From: Streptomyces olivochromogenes
Lineage (GTDB): Bacteria > Actinomycetota > Actinomycetes > Streptomycetales > Streptomycetaceae
DNA: 64,000 bases
NCBI RefSeq assembly: GCF_001514115.1
Contig: NZ_KQ948454.1
Location: 499,433-563,432, forward strand
Direction of reading: 5' to 3'
Below, in pieces: positions 8,493 through 16,730 of the stretch. Each line of letters opens with the position of its first letter. Within the stretch, counting starts at the first letter, position 1. A program made the translations under genes and the position numbers. A model generated the notes under the pieces. The model was not told the DNA's origin and did not search any database. It was given only the letters and a program-made list of their open reading frames with translations.

Positions 8493-9107
8493 TCAGCCGG
8501 TGGTGCTCAGCAGCGAGGCCTGTTCGGCGTACCCCACCTCGATGTGCCGTGCGCCGAAGGCCTTCTTGAGGAGGGGCGCGGCGGTGATGGGGTCGTCGAC
8601 GCCCACGAGCACGAACCCGGCCTCGTCCACGCCGACTTCGCGCAGGTCGAAGGTGCCGTTCCAGCGGTTCATGTCCTCGGCGATCCGGTCGGCGAGGGCC
8701 TCCAGGTCGGTCCGGTTGGCATCGGTGTCGTGCAGCCGCACCGTGACGCCCTTCTCGGCGGCGCCGCAGAGGTCGGCGTCGAAGGAGGCGGACGGCATGC
8801 GGTACACGTCCATGGCCCGGTCCTCCTCGTCGACCGACATGCCCGTGTAGACGGCGGCGTAGCGGGCGGACTCCGCCATCCTGTCCACGTGGGCCAGGGT
8901 GCGGTCCAGCGGGGTGAAGTCGTCGGCTCCGCGGGCGGGAAGGCTCCTGGCCGGCCGTGTTCCGACGCAGGTGGCGGTGACGGGCGCGGCATGCGCGGGC
9001 TCGGCCTGCGCGACGGCGCTCGATCCCTGGAGCAGCGCTCCCAGCAGCACGACGGCACCGGTCACGGTGGCACCGGTGGCCCCCCGACCCCTCACACGCT
9101 TCTTCAT
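8493..9107 (-). CDS. Predicted secreted protein of unknown function
   Basis: A 204-residue product beginning MKKRVRGRGATGATVTGAVVLLG, a basic n-region plus hydrophobic core ending near AVAQAEPAHAAP, which fits a Sec signal peptide. The mature part has two cysteines (TCVGTRP and DLCGAAE) that could form a disulfide. It also has a C-terminal segment FDLREVGVDEAGFVLVGVDD. I do not recognise a family. The start was chosen because the signal peptide follows directly; the frame is open further upstream across the ArsR gene. Confidence 0.8.
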   Translation of the reverse strand: MKKRVRGRGATGATVTGAVVLLGALLQGSSAVAQAEPAHAAPVTATCVGTRPARSLPARGADDFTPLDRTLAHVDRMAESARYAAVYTGMSVDEEDRAMDVYRMPSASFDADLCGAAEKGVTVRLHDTDANRTDLEALADRIAEDMNRWNGTFDLREVGVDEAGFVLVGVDDPITAAPLLKKAFGARHIEVGYAEQASLLSTTG

Positions 9108-9138
9108 GCCCCTTCGACGCGGGAGGCGGCGAATCGGT

Positions 9139-9474
9139 TCAGTGCGCCCGGTCCGCACGCAGAACCAGGTCGAGGAGTCCGGGGAAGCGGGCCTCGAACT
9201 CCTCGCGTCGCAGGCGGTTGACGCGCTTGGGACCCTCGTCGCGCTGCTCCACCAGACCCGCCCCGCGCAGCACCGCGAAGTGGTGGCTGAGGGCCGCCTT
9301 GCCGACGGGCACGTCGAAGCTGCCGCAACTCCGCGTCCACTCCGCCGAGTCGGCCAGCTCCCGTACGAGGGTGACGCGTACGGGATCGGCGAGAGCGGCG
9401 AGGGCGGTCTGGACCGGAACGTCGTCGGGATGGGTGTGTTCCGGGGCGACCCGGTGACTCGCTCGTTCCGCCAC
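9139..9474 (-). CDS. ArsR-family winged-helix repressor
   Basis: A 111-residue regulator with the ArsR/SmtB-type winged helix: TALAALADPVRVTLVRELAD leads in, KAALSHHFAVLRGAGLVEQ is the recognition helix, and EGPKRVNRLRREEFEARFPG forms the wing. The metal-binding ELCVCDL-type motif is absent, so it probably senses something else. It is divergent from the oxidoreductase gene, and a highly symmetric 48-bp element lies between them. Self-repression and control of the oxidoreductase are likely by analogy with similar divergent pairs. Confidence 0.9.
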   Translation of the reverse strand: MAERASHRVAPEHTHPDDVPVQTALAALADPVRVTLVRELADSAEWTRSCGSFDVPVGKAALSHHFAVLRGAGLVEQRDEGPKRVNRLRREEFEARFPGLLDLVLRADRAH

Positions 9475-9510
9475 GCCCGACTCCCCTCAGATCTCCGACA
9501 CCTTGCCGAG

Positions 9511-9558
9511 TGTTCGATGAAAATCATACACTCCCGAGTGTTCGGTTTTCATTGAACA
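9511..9558. promoter_or_regulatory. Symmetric 48-bp operator between ArsR and oxidoreductase genes
   Basis: Outer arms TGTTCGATGAAAA (9511-9523) and TTTTCATTGAACA (9546-9558) match at 12 of 13 bases. An inner perfect palindrome ACACTC-CC-GAGTGT (9528-9541) has exactly the same centre, 9534.5. GAGTGTTCG also occurs as a direct repeat. The element is AT-rich for this genome and is the obvious ArsR operator overlapping both promoters. Confidence 0.8.
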
Positions 9559-9591
9559 GTCGAGCGGACGAGTTCTCGTGAGAGGTGTGCC

Positions 9592-10614
9592 ATGCGCGCG
9601 ATCGAGATCCAGGAGTACGGCGGTCCCGAGGTGCTGAGGGTCGTTGAGGCGGGGGTGCCCGCGCCGGGTGCGGGGCAGGTGAGCATCGACGTGGCGTACG
9701 CCGGCGTGAACTTCGCCGACCTCAAGGCGCGGGCCGACGGCTACCGGGTGCCCGCCCTGCCCTTCGTCCCCGGTCTGGAGGTCTCGGGCCGCGTCCGGGC
9801 CCTCGGCGCGGGCGTCACCGGCCTCGCCGTGGGGCAGGAGGTGGCGGCCCTGACGCAGGGCGGCGCATACGCGGACGTCGCCGTGGCCGACGCGGTGACC
9901 GTCTTCCCGCTGCCGCCCGGCGTGGACCTGCGCACCGGCGCGACCCTGCCCACCGTGCTGCCCACCGCGTACGCCCTGATCCACACCGTGGGCCGGCTCC
10001 AGCCCGGCGAGACGGTGCTCGTGCAGGGTGCGGCGGGCGGGGTGGGCACGGTGCTGGGGCAGTTGGCGAGCGCCGCGGGGGCCGGGGCGGTCTACGGGGT
10101 GGTGTCGAGCGCGGCGAAGGCCGAGTACGCGCGGGAGCACGGTTACGACGAGGTCTTCGTCACCTCCTCCACCGCCACCCCCTCCGCCTCCTTCGCCAAG
10201 GAGGTGCGCGGGGCGACGGACGGTCGCGGGGTCGACCTGGCCCTCGACCCGGTCGGCGGCGAAACCCTCCGGGCCTCCCTCGACTCCCTCGCCCCCTTCG
10301 GCCGCCTGGTCTCCTTCGGCAACGCGAGCGGGGCGCAGCCGTGGCAGGTGGGCCAACCGGACCTCTACCCCCTGGCCCTCTCGGTCTCCGGCTTCTCCAT
10401 CCTCACCCTGGCCCAGACGTCCCCGGCCGCACTGCGCACCCTCACCGAACGCGCCTTCCGCACAGTGGTCGACGGGGTGGTGTCCCTGCCTGTGACGGCG
10501 GAGTTCGCCCTGCCGGACGCGGCAGAGGCACACCGTCTGATGGGGACACGGACGAGCACGGGAAAGCTGCTGCTGCGCACCCACGGCGCGGACGGGGCCA
10601 CCGACCTCGCGTGA
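9592..10614 (+). CDS. NADPH:quinone-type oxidoreductase (MDR family)
   Basis: A 340-residue medium-chain reductase of the quinone oxidoreductase type. The N-terminal GroES-like domain begins MRAIEIQEYGGPEVLRVVE. The Rossmann domain has the nucleotide loop VQGAAGGVGTVLGQLA (about residues 143-158). Zinc-binding cysteines are lacking, as expected for the QOR branch. The C-terminus GTRTSTGKLLLR is typical. It probably reduces quinones or alpha,beta-unsaturated carbonyls. Expression is likely controlled by the divergent ArsR protein. Confidence 0.92.
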   Translation: MRAIEIQEYGGPEVLRVVEAGVPAPGAGQVSIDVAYAGVNFADLKARADGYRVPALPFVPGLEVSGRVRALGAGVTGLAVGQEVAALTQGGAYADVAVADAVTVFPLPPGVDLRTGATLPTVLPTAYALIHTVGRLQPGETVLVQGAAGGVGTVLGQLASAAGAGAVYGVVSSAAKAEYAREHGYDEVFVTSSTATPSASFAKEVRGATDGRGVDLALDPVGGETLRASLDSLAPFGRLVSFGNASGAQPWQVGQPDLYPLALSVSGFSILTLAQTSPAALRTLTERAFRTVVDGVVSLPVTAEFALPDAAEAHRLMGTRTSTGKLLLRTHGADGATDLA

Positions 10615-10661
10615 CGACGACGCGCCGGGCGTGTCAGTCCCCCCGGCTAGTCTCCCGCGCC

Positions 10662-11342
10662 ATGACCTCTCACCCCGCGACCTCTCACCCCGTGACCTCC
10701 CGCCCGGACGCCACGAGGGCGTCGTACGACACCGTCGCCGTCGACTACGACGAGCTCCTCAAGGCCGAGTTGGAGCACAAGCCCTTCGACCGGGCCATGC
10801 TCGCCGTCTTCGCGGAGAAGGTGCGGGACGGCGGGGGCGGCCAGGTCGCGGACCTCGGGTGCGGGCCGGGGCGGGTGACGATCCACCTGGAGGGTCTCGG
10901 GCTGGACGCGTACGGGGTCGATCTGTCGCCGCGGATGGTCGCCGTGGCCCGACGCAGCCATCCGCACCTCCGCTTCGAGGTGGGCACGATGACCGACCTC
11001 GACATCGAGGACGCGTCACTCGCCGGGGCCCTCGTCTGGTACTCCACCGTGCACACGCCGCTGGACGAACTACCGCTGTTCTTCCGGGAGTTCCACCGGA
11101 TCCTGGCACCGGGCGGTCATCTGCTGATCGCCTTCAAGGTGGGCGACGAGCGCGTGCACCTCGATCACGCGTACGGCCATGACCTGGACCTCGACGTCTA
11201 CCGCTTCCCGCCCGAGCGCGTCGCCGAGCTGCTGCGCGAGGCGGGGCTGGTGGAGGTCGCCCGCCTCGTCCGCGAGGCCGACGCCCACGAGAAGACCCCG
11301 CAGGCGTTCGTGCTGGCCCGCAGGCCGGAACCGCCGGTGTGA
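10662..11342 (+). CDS. Class I SAM-dependent methyltransferase
   Basis: A 226-residue methyltransferase. SAM motif I is VADLGCGPGRVTIHLEGLG (about residues 61-79). The acidic end of strand 2 is YGVDLSP, and the post-motif region FFREFHRILAPGGHLLIAFK is characteristic of Methyltransf_11/25 proteins. Substrate unknown. The N-terminus carries a small TSHP-type repeat (MTSHPATSHPVTSRP) encoded by a short DNA repeat. The ATG lies 47 bp after the oxidoreductase stop, so the two may be cotranscribed. Confidence 0.9.
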   Translation: MTSHPATSHPVTSRPDATRASYDTVAVDYDELLKAELEHKPFDRAMLAVFAEKVRDGGGGQVADLGCGPGRVTIHLEGLGLDAYGVDLSPRMVAVARRSHPHLRFEVGTMTDLDIEDASLAGALVWYSTVHTPLDELPLFFREFHRILAPGGHLLIAFKVGDERVHLDHAYGHDLDLDVYRFPPERVAELLREAGLVEVARLVREADAHEKTPQAFVLARRPEPPV

Positions 11343-11351
11343 CGGTGACGT

Positions 11352-11391
11352 TCCCTTTCGAGGGACACCAGGGGCACCGCCCGCGCCCCTG
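11352..11391 (+). terminator. Two stem-loops after the methyltransferase gene
   Basis: TCCCT-TTCG-AGGGA (11352-11365) is followed by CAGGGGC and GCCCCTG arms (11369-11375 and 11385-11391). Two hairpins within 50 bp of a stop codon are a likely terminator, although no U-tract follows, as is usual in this genus. Confidence 0.6.
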
Positions 11392-11516
11392 TCGAAGGTG
11401 AACTCTCCACAACAGCAACACACTTGACGGCTGTTACTGCCTTGCAGCCACCACACGCCCGGTGGTTAATGTTCCTCACTCAGTGATCGGACACCACAAC
11501 AGCCTCAGGGGGACGC

Positions 11517-12137
11517 ATGGAGACGACAGGACCGGAAGAACGGCCGTGGAACACCCCGCCGAACACCCCGCCCCCGCCGCCGGTGCCACCGCTCCTACGA
11601 GGCGCCGAAGTCGACCTGCGGGTCAGCAAGCGACTGCTGTGGGTGGGCGGGGCCGCCTATCCGCTGCAGAACATCGCGCGGGTCTACACGTTCACCCTGC
11701 ACCCCAGGCGCATGGACGCCACCGTGCGCTTCTTCAAGAACGTCGCGATCACGCTCTCGGTCGCGTTCGCCCTGACCATCATCGGTACCGTGACAGCGCT
11801 CGGGAGTGAGAACGCGGCCGGCGGGATCCTCACCTTCGTCTGGCTCTCCACCGTGGCCGCCCTGATCTACTTCATCGGGGAGCTGATCTCCGTGCTGTCG
11901 GCACAGTCGCACTACGTCCTGGCCGTCGAAACAGCCGGCCCGTCCACGGCGGTGGTGACGAGCCCGAACCCGCAGCACCTGAACCAGCTCGTCGGCTACA
12001 TCACCCACGCGATCGACAACCCCGAGGCCGAGTTCCAGGTCAAGGTGGAGAGCATCACGATCAGTCCCAAGAACTACTACTTCGGGGACAACGTCAACAT
12101 GTACGGCGGCACCGGCAACGTGGGGATGGCGGCATGA
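11517..12137 (+). CDS. DUF6232-like membrane protein with C-terminal Gly/Asn-rich motif
   Basis: A 206-residue protein. Residues 10-27 are proline-rich. Residues about 30-70 and 130-170 form the two halves of a PH-like/DUF6232 domain (VDLRVSKRLLWVGGAAYPL, later YVLAVETAG and LNQLVGYITHAI). These halves are interrupted by two membrane helices at about 75-96 and 103-127. The last 21 residues hold NYYFGDNVNMYGGTGNVGM. The next gene, overlapping by ATGA, encodes nearly the same 19 residues at its N-terminus (15 of 19 identical). Such paired terminal motifs resemble bacterial amyloid signalling motifs; this is inference. It probably has its own promoter in the AT-richer 125 bp upstream. Confidence 0.85.
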   Translation: METTGPEERPWNTPPNTPPPPPVPPLLRGAEVDLRVSKRLLWVGGAAYPLQNIARVYTFTLHPRRMDATVRFFKNVAITLSVAFALTIIGTVTALGSENAAGGILTFVWLSTVAALIYFIGELISVLSAQSHYVLAVETAGPSTAVVTSPNPQHLNQLVGYITHAIDNPEAEFQVKVESITISPKNYYFGDNVNMYGGTGNVGMAA

Positions 12138-12493
12138 GCGGCGACAACTTCTACTTCGGCGACAACGTGAACATGCACGGCGGGGTCGGCAACACCGGCA
12201 TGGTCAAGAACCAGGTGGTCGCCCCCGACTCAGCGGCTGCGTCTCCCGAGCTGGAGGCTGCGGTGGGGGAACTCCTGCGGCTGGTCGAGCAGCTCCGCGG
12301 CCACGTCGCGCCCGTCAGCGCCCAGGCCATCGACGACTCCCTCCCCGCCATCAGCTCCGACGGCAGCACCCCGCCACAGGAACGGCACCGCGCGCTGCTG
12401 GCCGTCGCCGGCATCGCGACGACGGTGGGCGCCGTCGGTCGGCCGGTCATCGAGGCGGTCAACAAGATCCTCGAACTGCTGGGCGGACGATAG
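12134..12493 (+). CDS. Small protein with N-terminal Gly/Asn-rich motif and helical domain
   Basis: A 119-residue product. Residues 5-23 are NFYFGDNVNMHGGVGNTGM, matching the C-terminal motif of the preceding protein. A helical region follows (ELEAAVGELLRLVEQLRGHV, about 38-57), then a polar linker and a hydrophobic, possibly amphipathic C-terminal helix pair (RALLAVAGIATTVGAVG, VIEAVNKILELLGG). The start codon overlaps the upstream stop, so the two proteins are made together. From memory it may correspond to the DUF5955 family, which I could not check. No enzymatic motif is visible. A membrane-acting or oligomerising role is possible but unproven. Confidence 0.8.
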   Translation: MSGDNFYFGDNVNMHGGVGNTGMVKNQVVAPDSAAASPELEAAVGELLRLVEQLRGHVAPVSAQAIDDSLPAISSDGSTPPQERHRALLAVAGIATTVGAVGRPVIEAVNKILELLGGR

Positions 12494-12632
12494 CGGCACC
12501 CGTCCGCCCCGTCCGCATTCCTTCGTCGGGTCTCCGCATACCTTCGGCGGGCGGCCGTAGACCTTCGACGGACGGCCGAGCGGCCTGCCGCTTCCCAGAC
12601 TGGAGCCACGGCGACGGATCTGGGGAGGCGCG

Positions 12633-13736
12633 ATGCGGGGGATCACTCGGGCTCGGTTCATGGGGATGGCCGCGGGGGCCGGGGGCGCGGTGGTGCTGCC
12701 GGCCGGGCGGGCCGGGGCGACGGGCCGTCGGCCGGGGCTGACGTACCGGGGTGTGGTGTACGAGGTGACGGACGGGGAGACGCCGAGCACCGGGTGGAAC
12801 CCCGGGCGCATGCGCCGCGACCTGCGCGCCGTCGCGCACGACCTGCACGCCGACTCCGTCAAGATCACCGGCAACGGAGTCGAACGGCTCACCGCCACCG
12901 CGGCCGAGGCGGCGGAGCTCGGTCTGAACGTCTGGCTGGAGCCGACCCTGGGCGACGTACCGGAACGCGAGATCCTCGACCACCTCGCGCAGACGGGCCG
13001 GTTCGCCGAGCGGCTGCGGCGACGGGGCGCGGGAGTGCATCTCAGTGTCGGCTGCGAGTTCGTGCTCTACGTGCCCGGGATCGTGCCCGGCGCCAACGCC
13101 CAGGAGCGCGTCGAGCATCTGCTGAGGGACGACTTCGATCCCGTGCTGATGGCACGGCGCCTGCACCGGTTCACGGCCAAGGCGGCGTCCGTGGGCAGGT
13201 CCGTCTTCCACGGGCGGCTCACGTACGCCGCCGCCCAGGACGAGGACGTCGACTGGGGCCTCTTCGACCTCGTCGGTGTCGACTACTACGGCTGGTTCCG
13301 GGACCGGAACGCCTACGTCCGCGATCTCGCCGCGCTGCGGCGCTTCGGGAAGCCCGTCGCCGTCATGGAGTTCGGCTGCTGCACCTTCGAGGGCGCGCCG
13401 GAGAAGGGCGGCATGGGCTGGGACGTCGTCGACTACGGAAAGGAGCCGCCGGAGATCGAGGCGGGTCTCGTCCGCAGTGAGCGCACCCAGGCCGCGTATC
13501 TGACGGACGTGCTGTCGGTGTTCGAGTCGATGGGCCTGTACTCGGCGATGGCGTACACCTTCGTCACCCCCGACGCCCCGCACCGCCCCCGCGACCCGCG
13601 CCACGACCTCGACATGGCGAGCTACGGCATCGTGAAGACGATCGAGGACCGCCACGGCGGATGGCACTGGGAGCCGAAGGAGTCCTTCCGCGCGCTGGCC
13701 CGGCAGTACGCACGGGCCCGCGCACACACCTGCTGA
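12633..13736 (+). CDS. Secreted TIM-barrel glycoside-hydrolase-like protein
   Basis: A 367-residue protein. Its N-terminus MRGITRARFMGMAAGAGGAVVL carries a possible twin-arginine-like signal (only R-x-R-x-F, so Tat use is uncertain). The body alternates strands and helices as in GH5-like barrels: DSVKITGNGVERL, LNVWLEPTLGD, LSVGCEFVLYVPG, DLVGVDYYGWF, and VAVMEFGCCTFEGAP. The Glu in FEG/EFG positions could be acid/base and nucleophile. Related proteins have been labelled abortive infection proteins in some genomes (from memory), without clear support. Substrate unknown. A strong GGGGAGG site precedes the ATG. Confidence 0.75.
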   Translation: MRGITRARFMGMAAGAGGAVVLPAGRAGATGRRPGLTYRGVVYEVTDGETPSTGWNPGRMRRDLRAVAHDLHADSVKITGNGVERLTATAAEAAELGLNVWLEPTLGDVPEREILDHLAQTGRFAERLRRRGAGVHLSVGCEFVLYVPGIVPGANAQERVEHLLRDDFDPVLMARRLHRFTAKAASVGRSVFHGRLTYAAAQDEDVDWGLFDLVGVDYYGWFRDRNAYVRDLAALRRFGKPVAVMEFGCCTFEGAPEKGGMGWDVVDYGKEPPEIEAGLVRSERTQAAYLTDVLSVFESMGLYSAMAYTFVTPDAPHRPRDPRHDLDMASYGIVKTIEDRHGGWHWEPKESFRALARQYARARAHTC

Positions 13737-13759
13737 CGGACGGGTCGGACCGGGGCAGG

Positions 13760-15040
13760 TCAGGCCACCGTCCGCAGGCCGCCGTCCGCGGTCGCCTGCA
13801 CCCCCCGCACGATCCGGTGCGCGCACAGGGCCGCGAGCAGCTCTCCCAGCAGGTCCGGGTCGTCGATCTCCAGGCCCAGGAGGGATTCGATGCGTTCCAG
13901 GCGCTGGTAGAGGGACTGGCGGCCGATGTGGAGCAGGGCCGCCGTGCGGGTGGGTGAGCAGCCGTGGCGAAGGTGGATCTCCAGGGTGCGGACGAGGTCG
14001 CTGGGGTGGGCGGCCTCCCAGGCCAGCAGGGGGCCCAGGGTGTGCTGGACCAGGCGGGCGAGGCGGTCGCGGTTGGCGTCCACGCCGCCTCGGGTCAGCT
14101 CGCGTTCCAGGGTGAGGGCGCGGGAGGAGGTGACGACCGGGCCACCGGTCGGGCCGGGTTCGGCGGACGGCACGGTGAGCGCCAGTTCCAGGGTCGTCCG
14201 GGCCGCCCGCAGTGTCTCGCTCCAGCGCAGCCAGCCGCCGCCCGCGAGGACCGCGTGTCCGACCGCCACGGTCACCCCGGCCTCGGCGACCGTCCGGAAT
14301 GCCTCCTGCACGGCCCGTACGACATCCCGCCGCGCCGTCACCGCCCGTACGGCGTCGTCCGGCATCGCCACCAGCGCCAGTACGTCCCCCGGGAACGCCG
14401 CCCGCAGCACCGCGACCCCGCCCAGGGAGCGCGCCGCCCGGTCGACCACGCCCAGCTCGCGCGCCCCGTGCGCCGACACCCCGACCAGCCGCGCGCCCGG
14501 CCCCGGATGGAACCCGGCGAGCGCCGCGCGTGCCTCCACCTCGGGCTGGTTGAGGGCCTGCCCGTCGGCGAGGTCGGCGAGCAGGGCGGCGGTGTGGTCG
14601 CCGCCCCAGGGCCGTACGGACGCCGCCCGACCCGACAGGCCGCGCGCCACGATCGCCCGGTTGGCGGCCTCGGTGATGCGGACGAAGGGCACCACCCGGT
14701 GCAGGGCGAGCAGCGGCAGCCCGAGCCGCCGGGCCTCGTCGACGACCTCCTCCGGCATCCGCACCAGCGACCGTCCGACCTCCACCGCGAGCCCCGCCGC
14801 TCCGCGCGCGGTCAGCTCGCGCACGTAGCGCCGCCGGGTGTCCTCGTCCGCGTCGGTCAGCCCGAAGCCGTTGGTCAGGAGCAGTTCGCCGCCGTCGAGG
14901 AAGTTCGCCCCCTCGTACACCTCGCTCGAATGCACCCAGCGGACCGGGCGGTCCAGGGCGCCTTCGCCGGCGAGGAGTTCGGGCTCGCTGCCGCGGACGG
15001 GGTCGAGGGCCAGGATGTCGCGGAGGGTGAGTGCGGGCAC
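13760..15040 (-). CDS. PucR-family transcriptional regulator
   Basis: A 426-residue regulator. An N-terminal purine-catabolism (PucR) domain (about 1-125, starting VPALTLRDILALDPV) is followed by a GGDEF-like middle and a C-terminal helix-turn-helix (HTH_30) with LRHGCSPTRTAALLHIGRQ and LYQRLERIESLLG. PucR proteins sense purine-related metabolites and activate nucleobase catabolism genes. The GTG start sits 5 bp after GGAGG. It is divergent from the cytosine deaminase gene over about 100 bp, which suggests that gene as a target. Confidence 0.92.
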   Translation of the reverse strand: MPALTLRDILALDPVRGSEPELLAGEGALDRPVRWVHSSEVYEGANFLDGGELLLTNGFGLTDADEDTRRRYVRELTARGAAGLAVEVGRSLVRMPEEVVDEARRLGLPLLALHRVVPFVRITEAANRAIVARGLSGRAASVRPWGGDHTAALLADLADGQALNQPEVEARAALAGFHPGPGARLVGVSAHGARELGVVDRAARSLGGVAVLRAAFPGDVLALVAMPDDAVRAVTARRDVVRAVQEAFRTVAEAGVTVAVGHAVLAGGGWLRWSETLRAARTTLELALTVPSAEPGPTGGPVVTSSRALTLERELTRGGVDANRDRLARLVQHTLGPLLAWEAAHPSDLVRTLEIHLRHGCSPTRTAALLHIGRQSLYQRLERIESLLGLEIDDPDLLGELLAALCAHRIVRGVQATADGGLRTVA

Positions 15041-15141
15041 GGGTACCTCCTTCAGGCGCTGACAGTCCGTCCGGGTGCGGCTTGCCGGGAGAGTACTTTC
15101 CGCACGTTGCCCTCGTGTTTCGGCCACAGGAGAGTGGAGTC

Positions 15142-15600
15142 ATGGAGCGCATCGATCAGGCACGGGCACGGATGTGGTTGTCGACCGCCGTCGCGGAGGC
15201 CCGCGCCGGGCTGGCGGAGGGCGGCATCCCCATCGGCGCCGCGCTGTACGGCGCGGACGGCACGCTTCTGGGCCGCGGACACAACCGTCGGGTCCAGGAC
15301 GGCGACCCGTCCATGCACGCGGAGACGTCGGCGTTCCGCGCTGCGGGACGGCAGCGTTCGTACCGCGGTACGACCATGGTGACGACCCTGTCGCCGTGCT
15401 GGTACTGCTCCGGCCTGGTGCGCCAGTTCGGCATCTCGCGGGTCGTGGTGGGCGAGGCGCAGACCTTCCACGGCGGCCACGACTGGCTGGCCGAGCACGG
15501 CGTGGAGATCGTGCTCCTGGACGACCCCGAGTGCGCCGCGCTGATGCGCGACTTCATCAAGGACCACCCGGCTCTGTGGAACGAGGACATTGGTGAGTAG
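15142..15600 (+). CDS. Cytosine deaminase, yeast FCY1 type
   Basis: A 152-residue zinc-dependent deaminase. The zinc site is H-A-E (PSMHAETSAFR) plus P-C-x2-C (TLSPCWYCSGLV). The N-terminal GGIPIGAALYGADGTLLGRG and the extreme C-terminus WNEDIGE match the small yeast-type cytosine deaminase rather than the large bacterial CodA amidohydrolase. It should convert cytosine to uracil. The stop overlaps the dioxygenase start by 8 bp (GTGAGTAG). Together with the divergent PucR regulator this suggests a nucleobase-use unit. Confidence 0.9.
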   Translation: MERIDQARARMWLSTAVAEARAGLAEGGIPIGAALYGADGTLLGRGHNRRVQDGDPSMHAETSAFRAAGRQRSYRGTTMVTTLSPCWYCSGLVRQFGISRVVVGEAQTFHGGHDWLAEHGVEIVLLDDPECAALMRDFIKDHPALWNEDIGE

Positions 15601-16588
15601 CCGCCCGAGCAGCCCCCGTACCCCCGGTATCCCGCGCATCCCGACCATCGACCTGCGGCCCTGGCTGGACGGCGATCCCGACGCCCGTACCGTCATCGCC
15701 CGCACGGTCGACGAAGCCCTTCAGAGCGCCGGTTTCCTCCTCGTCACCGGACACGGTGTGGACCCGGCCCTGCGCACCCGCATCCGCGAGGCCGCCCGCG
15801 CCTTCTTCACCCTCCCGACGGAGGTCAAGCAGCCCTACGCCGTCCAGGTCGGCGGGCGCGGCTGGCTCGGCCCGGGTGCCGAGGCCAACGGTTACTCGGA
15901 GGGTACGCAGACGCCCCCCGACCTCAAGGAGTCGCTGACCTTCGCGACGCACGAGCCCTTCGAGGACCCGGCGACCGACGCGGAGTGGTCCGCGCCGAAC
16001 GTGTGGCCCGCCGAGGCCCCGGAGCTGCGGAAGCTCTGCGAGGAGTACCTGGCGGGGATGGGCGAGCTGGAGAACCACCTGCTGGCCCTCCTGGGTGAGG
16101 CCCTCGGTCTGAAGGCGGACTTCTTCACCCGGCACATGGACCACCCGACGTACGGCTTCAACATCAACTGGTACCCGGGGACGGAGGTCGTCGGCGAGCC
16201 CGAGCCCGGTCAGTTCCGTATCGGCCCCCACACCGACTTCGGCACCGTCACCATTCTCGACCGCCAGGCGGGCAAGGGCGGGCTGCAGGTCTACACGGAC
16301 GAGGGCGGCTGGGAGGACGCGCCCTTCGACCCGGCGGCGTTCACGATCAACATCGGTGACCTGATGGCCCGTTGGACGGGCGACCGGTGGCGCTCGGGCC
16401 GGCACCGTGTGCTGCCTCCGCCCGCCGACGCGCCGGCCGAGGAGCTGATGTCGCTGGTCTACTTCGGCGAGTGCACGCCGGGGACGGTGGTGGAGTCGGT
16501 CCCCGCGCCGGTGGGCCGCGTCGCGTATCCGCCCGTCGACTCCCATGTTTATCTGCGCGAAAAGCTGGATTCGATCACCGTGGGATAG
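15593..16588 (+). CDS. 2-oxoglutarate/Fe(II) dioxygenase, isopenicillin N synthase family
   Basis: A 331-residue non-haem iron enzyme. The DIOX_N half contains IPTIDLRPWLDGD and GFLLVTGHGVDP. The catalytic half shows the iron ligands in HTDFGTVTIL (H-x-D) and the distal His in GRHRVLPPP. Substrate unknown. Translation is coupled to the cytosine deaminase through an 8-bp overlap, with GAGG six bases before the GTG, which points to oxidation of a pyrimidine or another nucleobase-related compound. An alternative TTG start lies one codon earlier. Confidence 0.9.
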   Translation: MSSRPSSPRTPGIPRIPTIDLRPWLDGDPDARTVIARTVDEALQSAGFLLVTGHGVDPALRTRIREAARAFFTLPTEVKQPYAVQVGGRGWLGPGAEANGYSEGTQTPPDLKESLTFATHEPFEDPATDAEWSAPNVWPAEAPELRKLCEEYLAGMGELENHLLALLGEALGLKADFFTRHMDHPTYGFNINWYPGTEVVGEPEPGQFRIGPHTDFGTVTILDRQAGKGGLQVYTDEGGWEDAPFDPAAFTINIGDLMARWTGDRWRSGRHRVLPPPADAPAEELMSLVYFGECTPGTVVESVPAPVGRVAYPPVDSHVYLREKLDSITVG

Positions 16589-16730
16589 ACGGGCGAAAGG
16601 GCGCGAATAATTTTCGTAACCAAACGGACATCACGTGCCCTAGTCCGAATCAACTCCCCCTTTTTACACTGGTGTTGATAGACCTCACAGCAGCACAGAG
16701 CAGGACCGGACCGCGCCAGGGGGAGATGCG

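Noticed and set aside
12526..12580. A short CCTTCGRCGGRCGGCC repeat before the hydrolase gene as a separate feature
   Set aside because: Units are too diverged to call a clear tandem repeat.
12459..15152. A minus-strand open frame of nearly 900 codons across the PucR and hydrolase genes
   Set aside because: It lies in another phase of two well-supported genes, is dominated by Arg, Pro and Gly, and matches the long spurious frames that GC-rich DNA produces.
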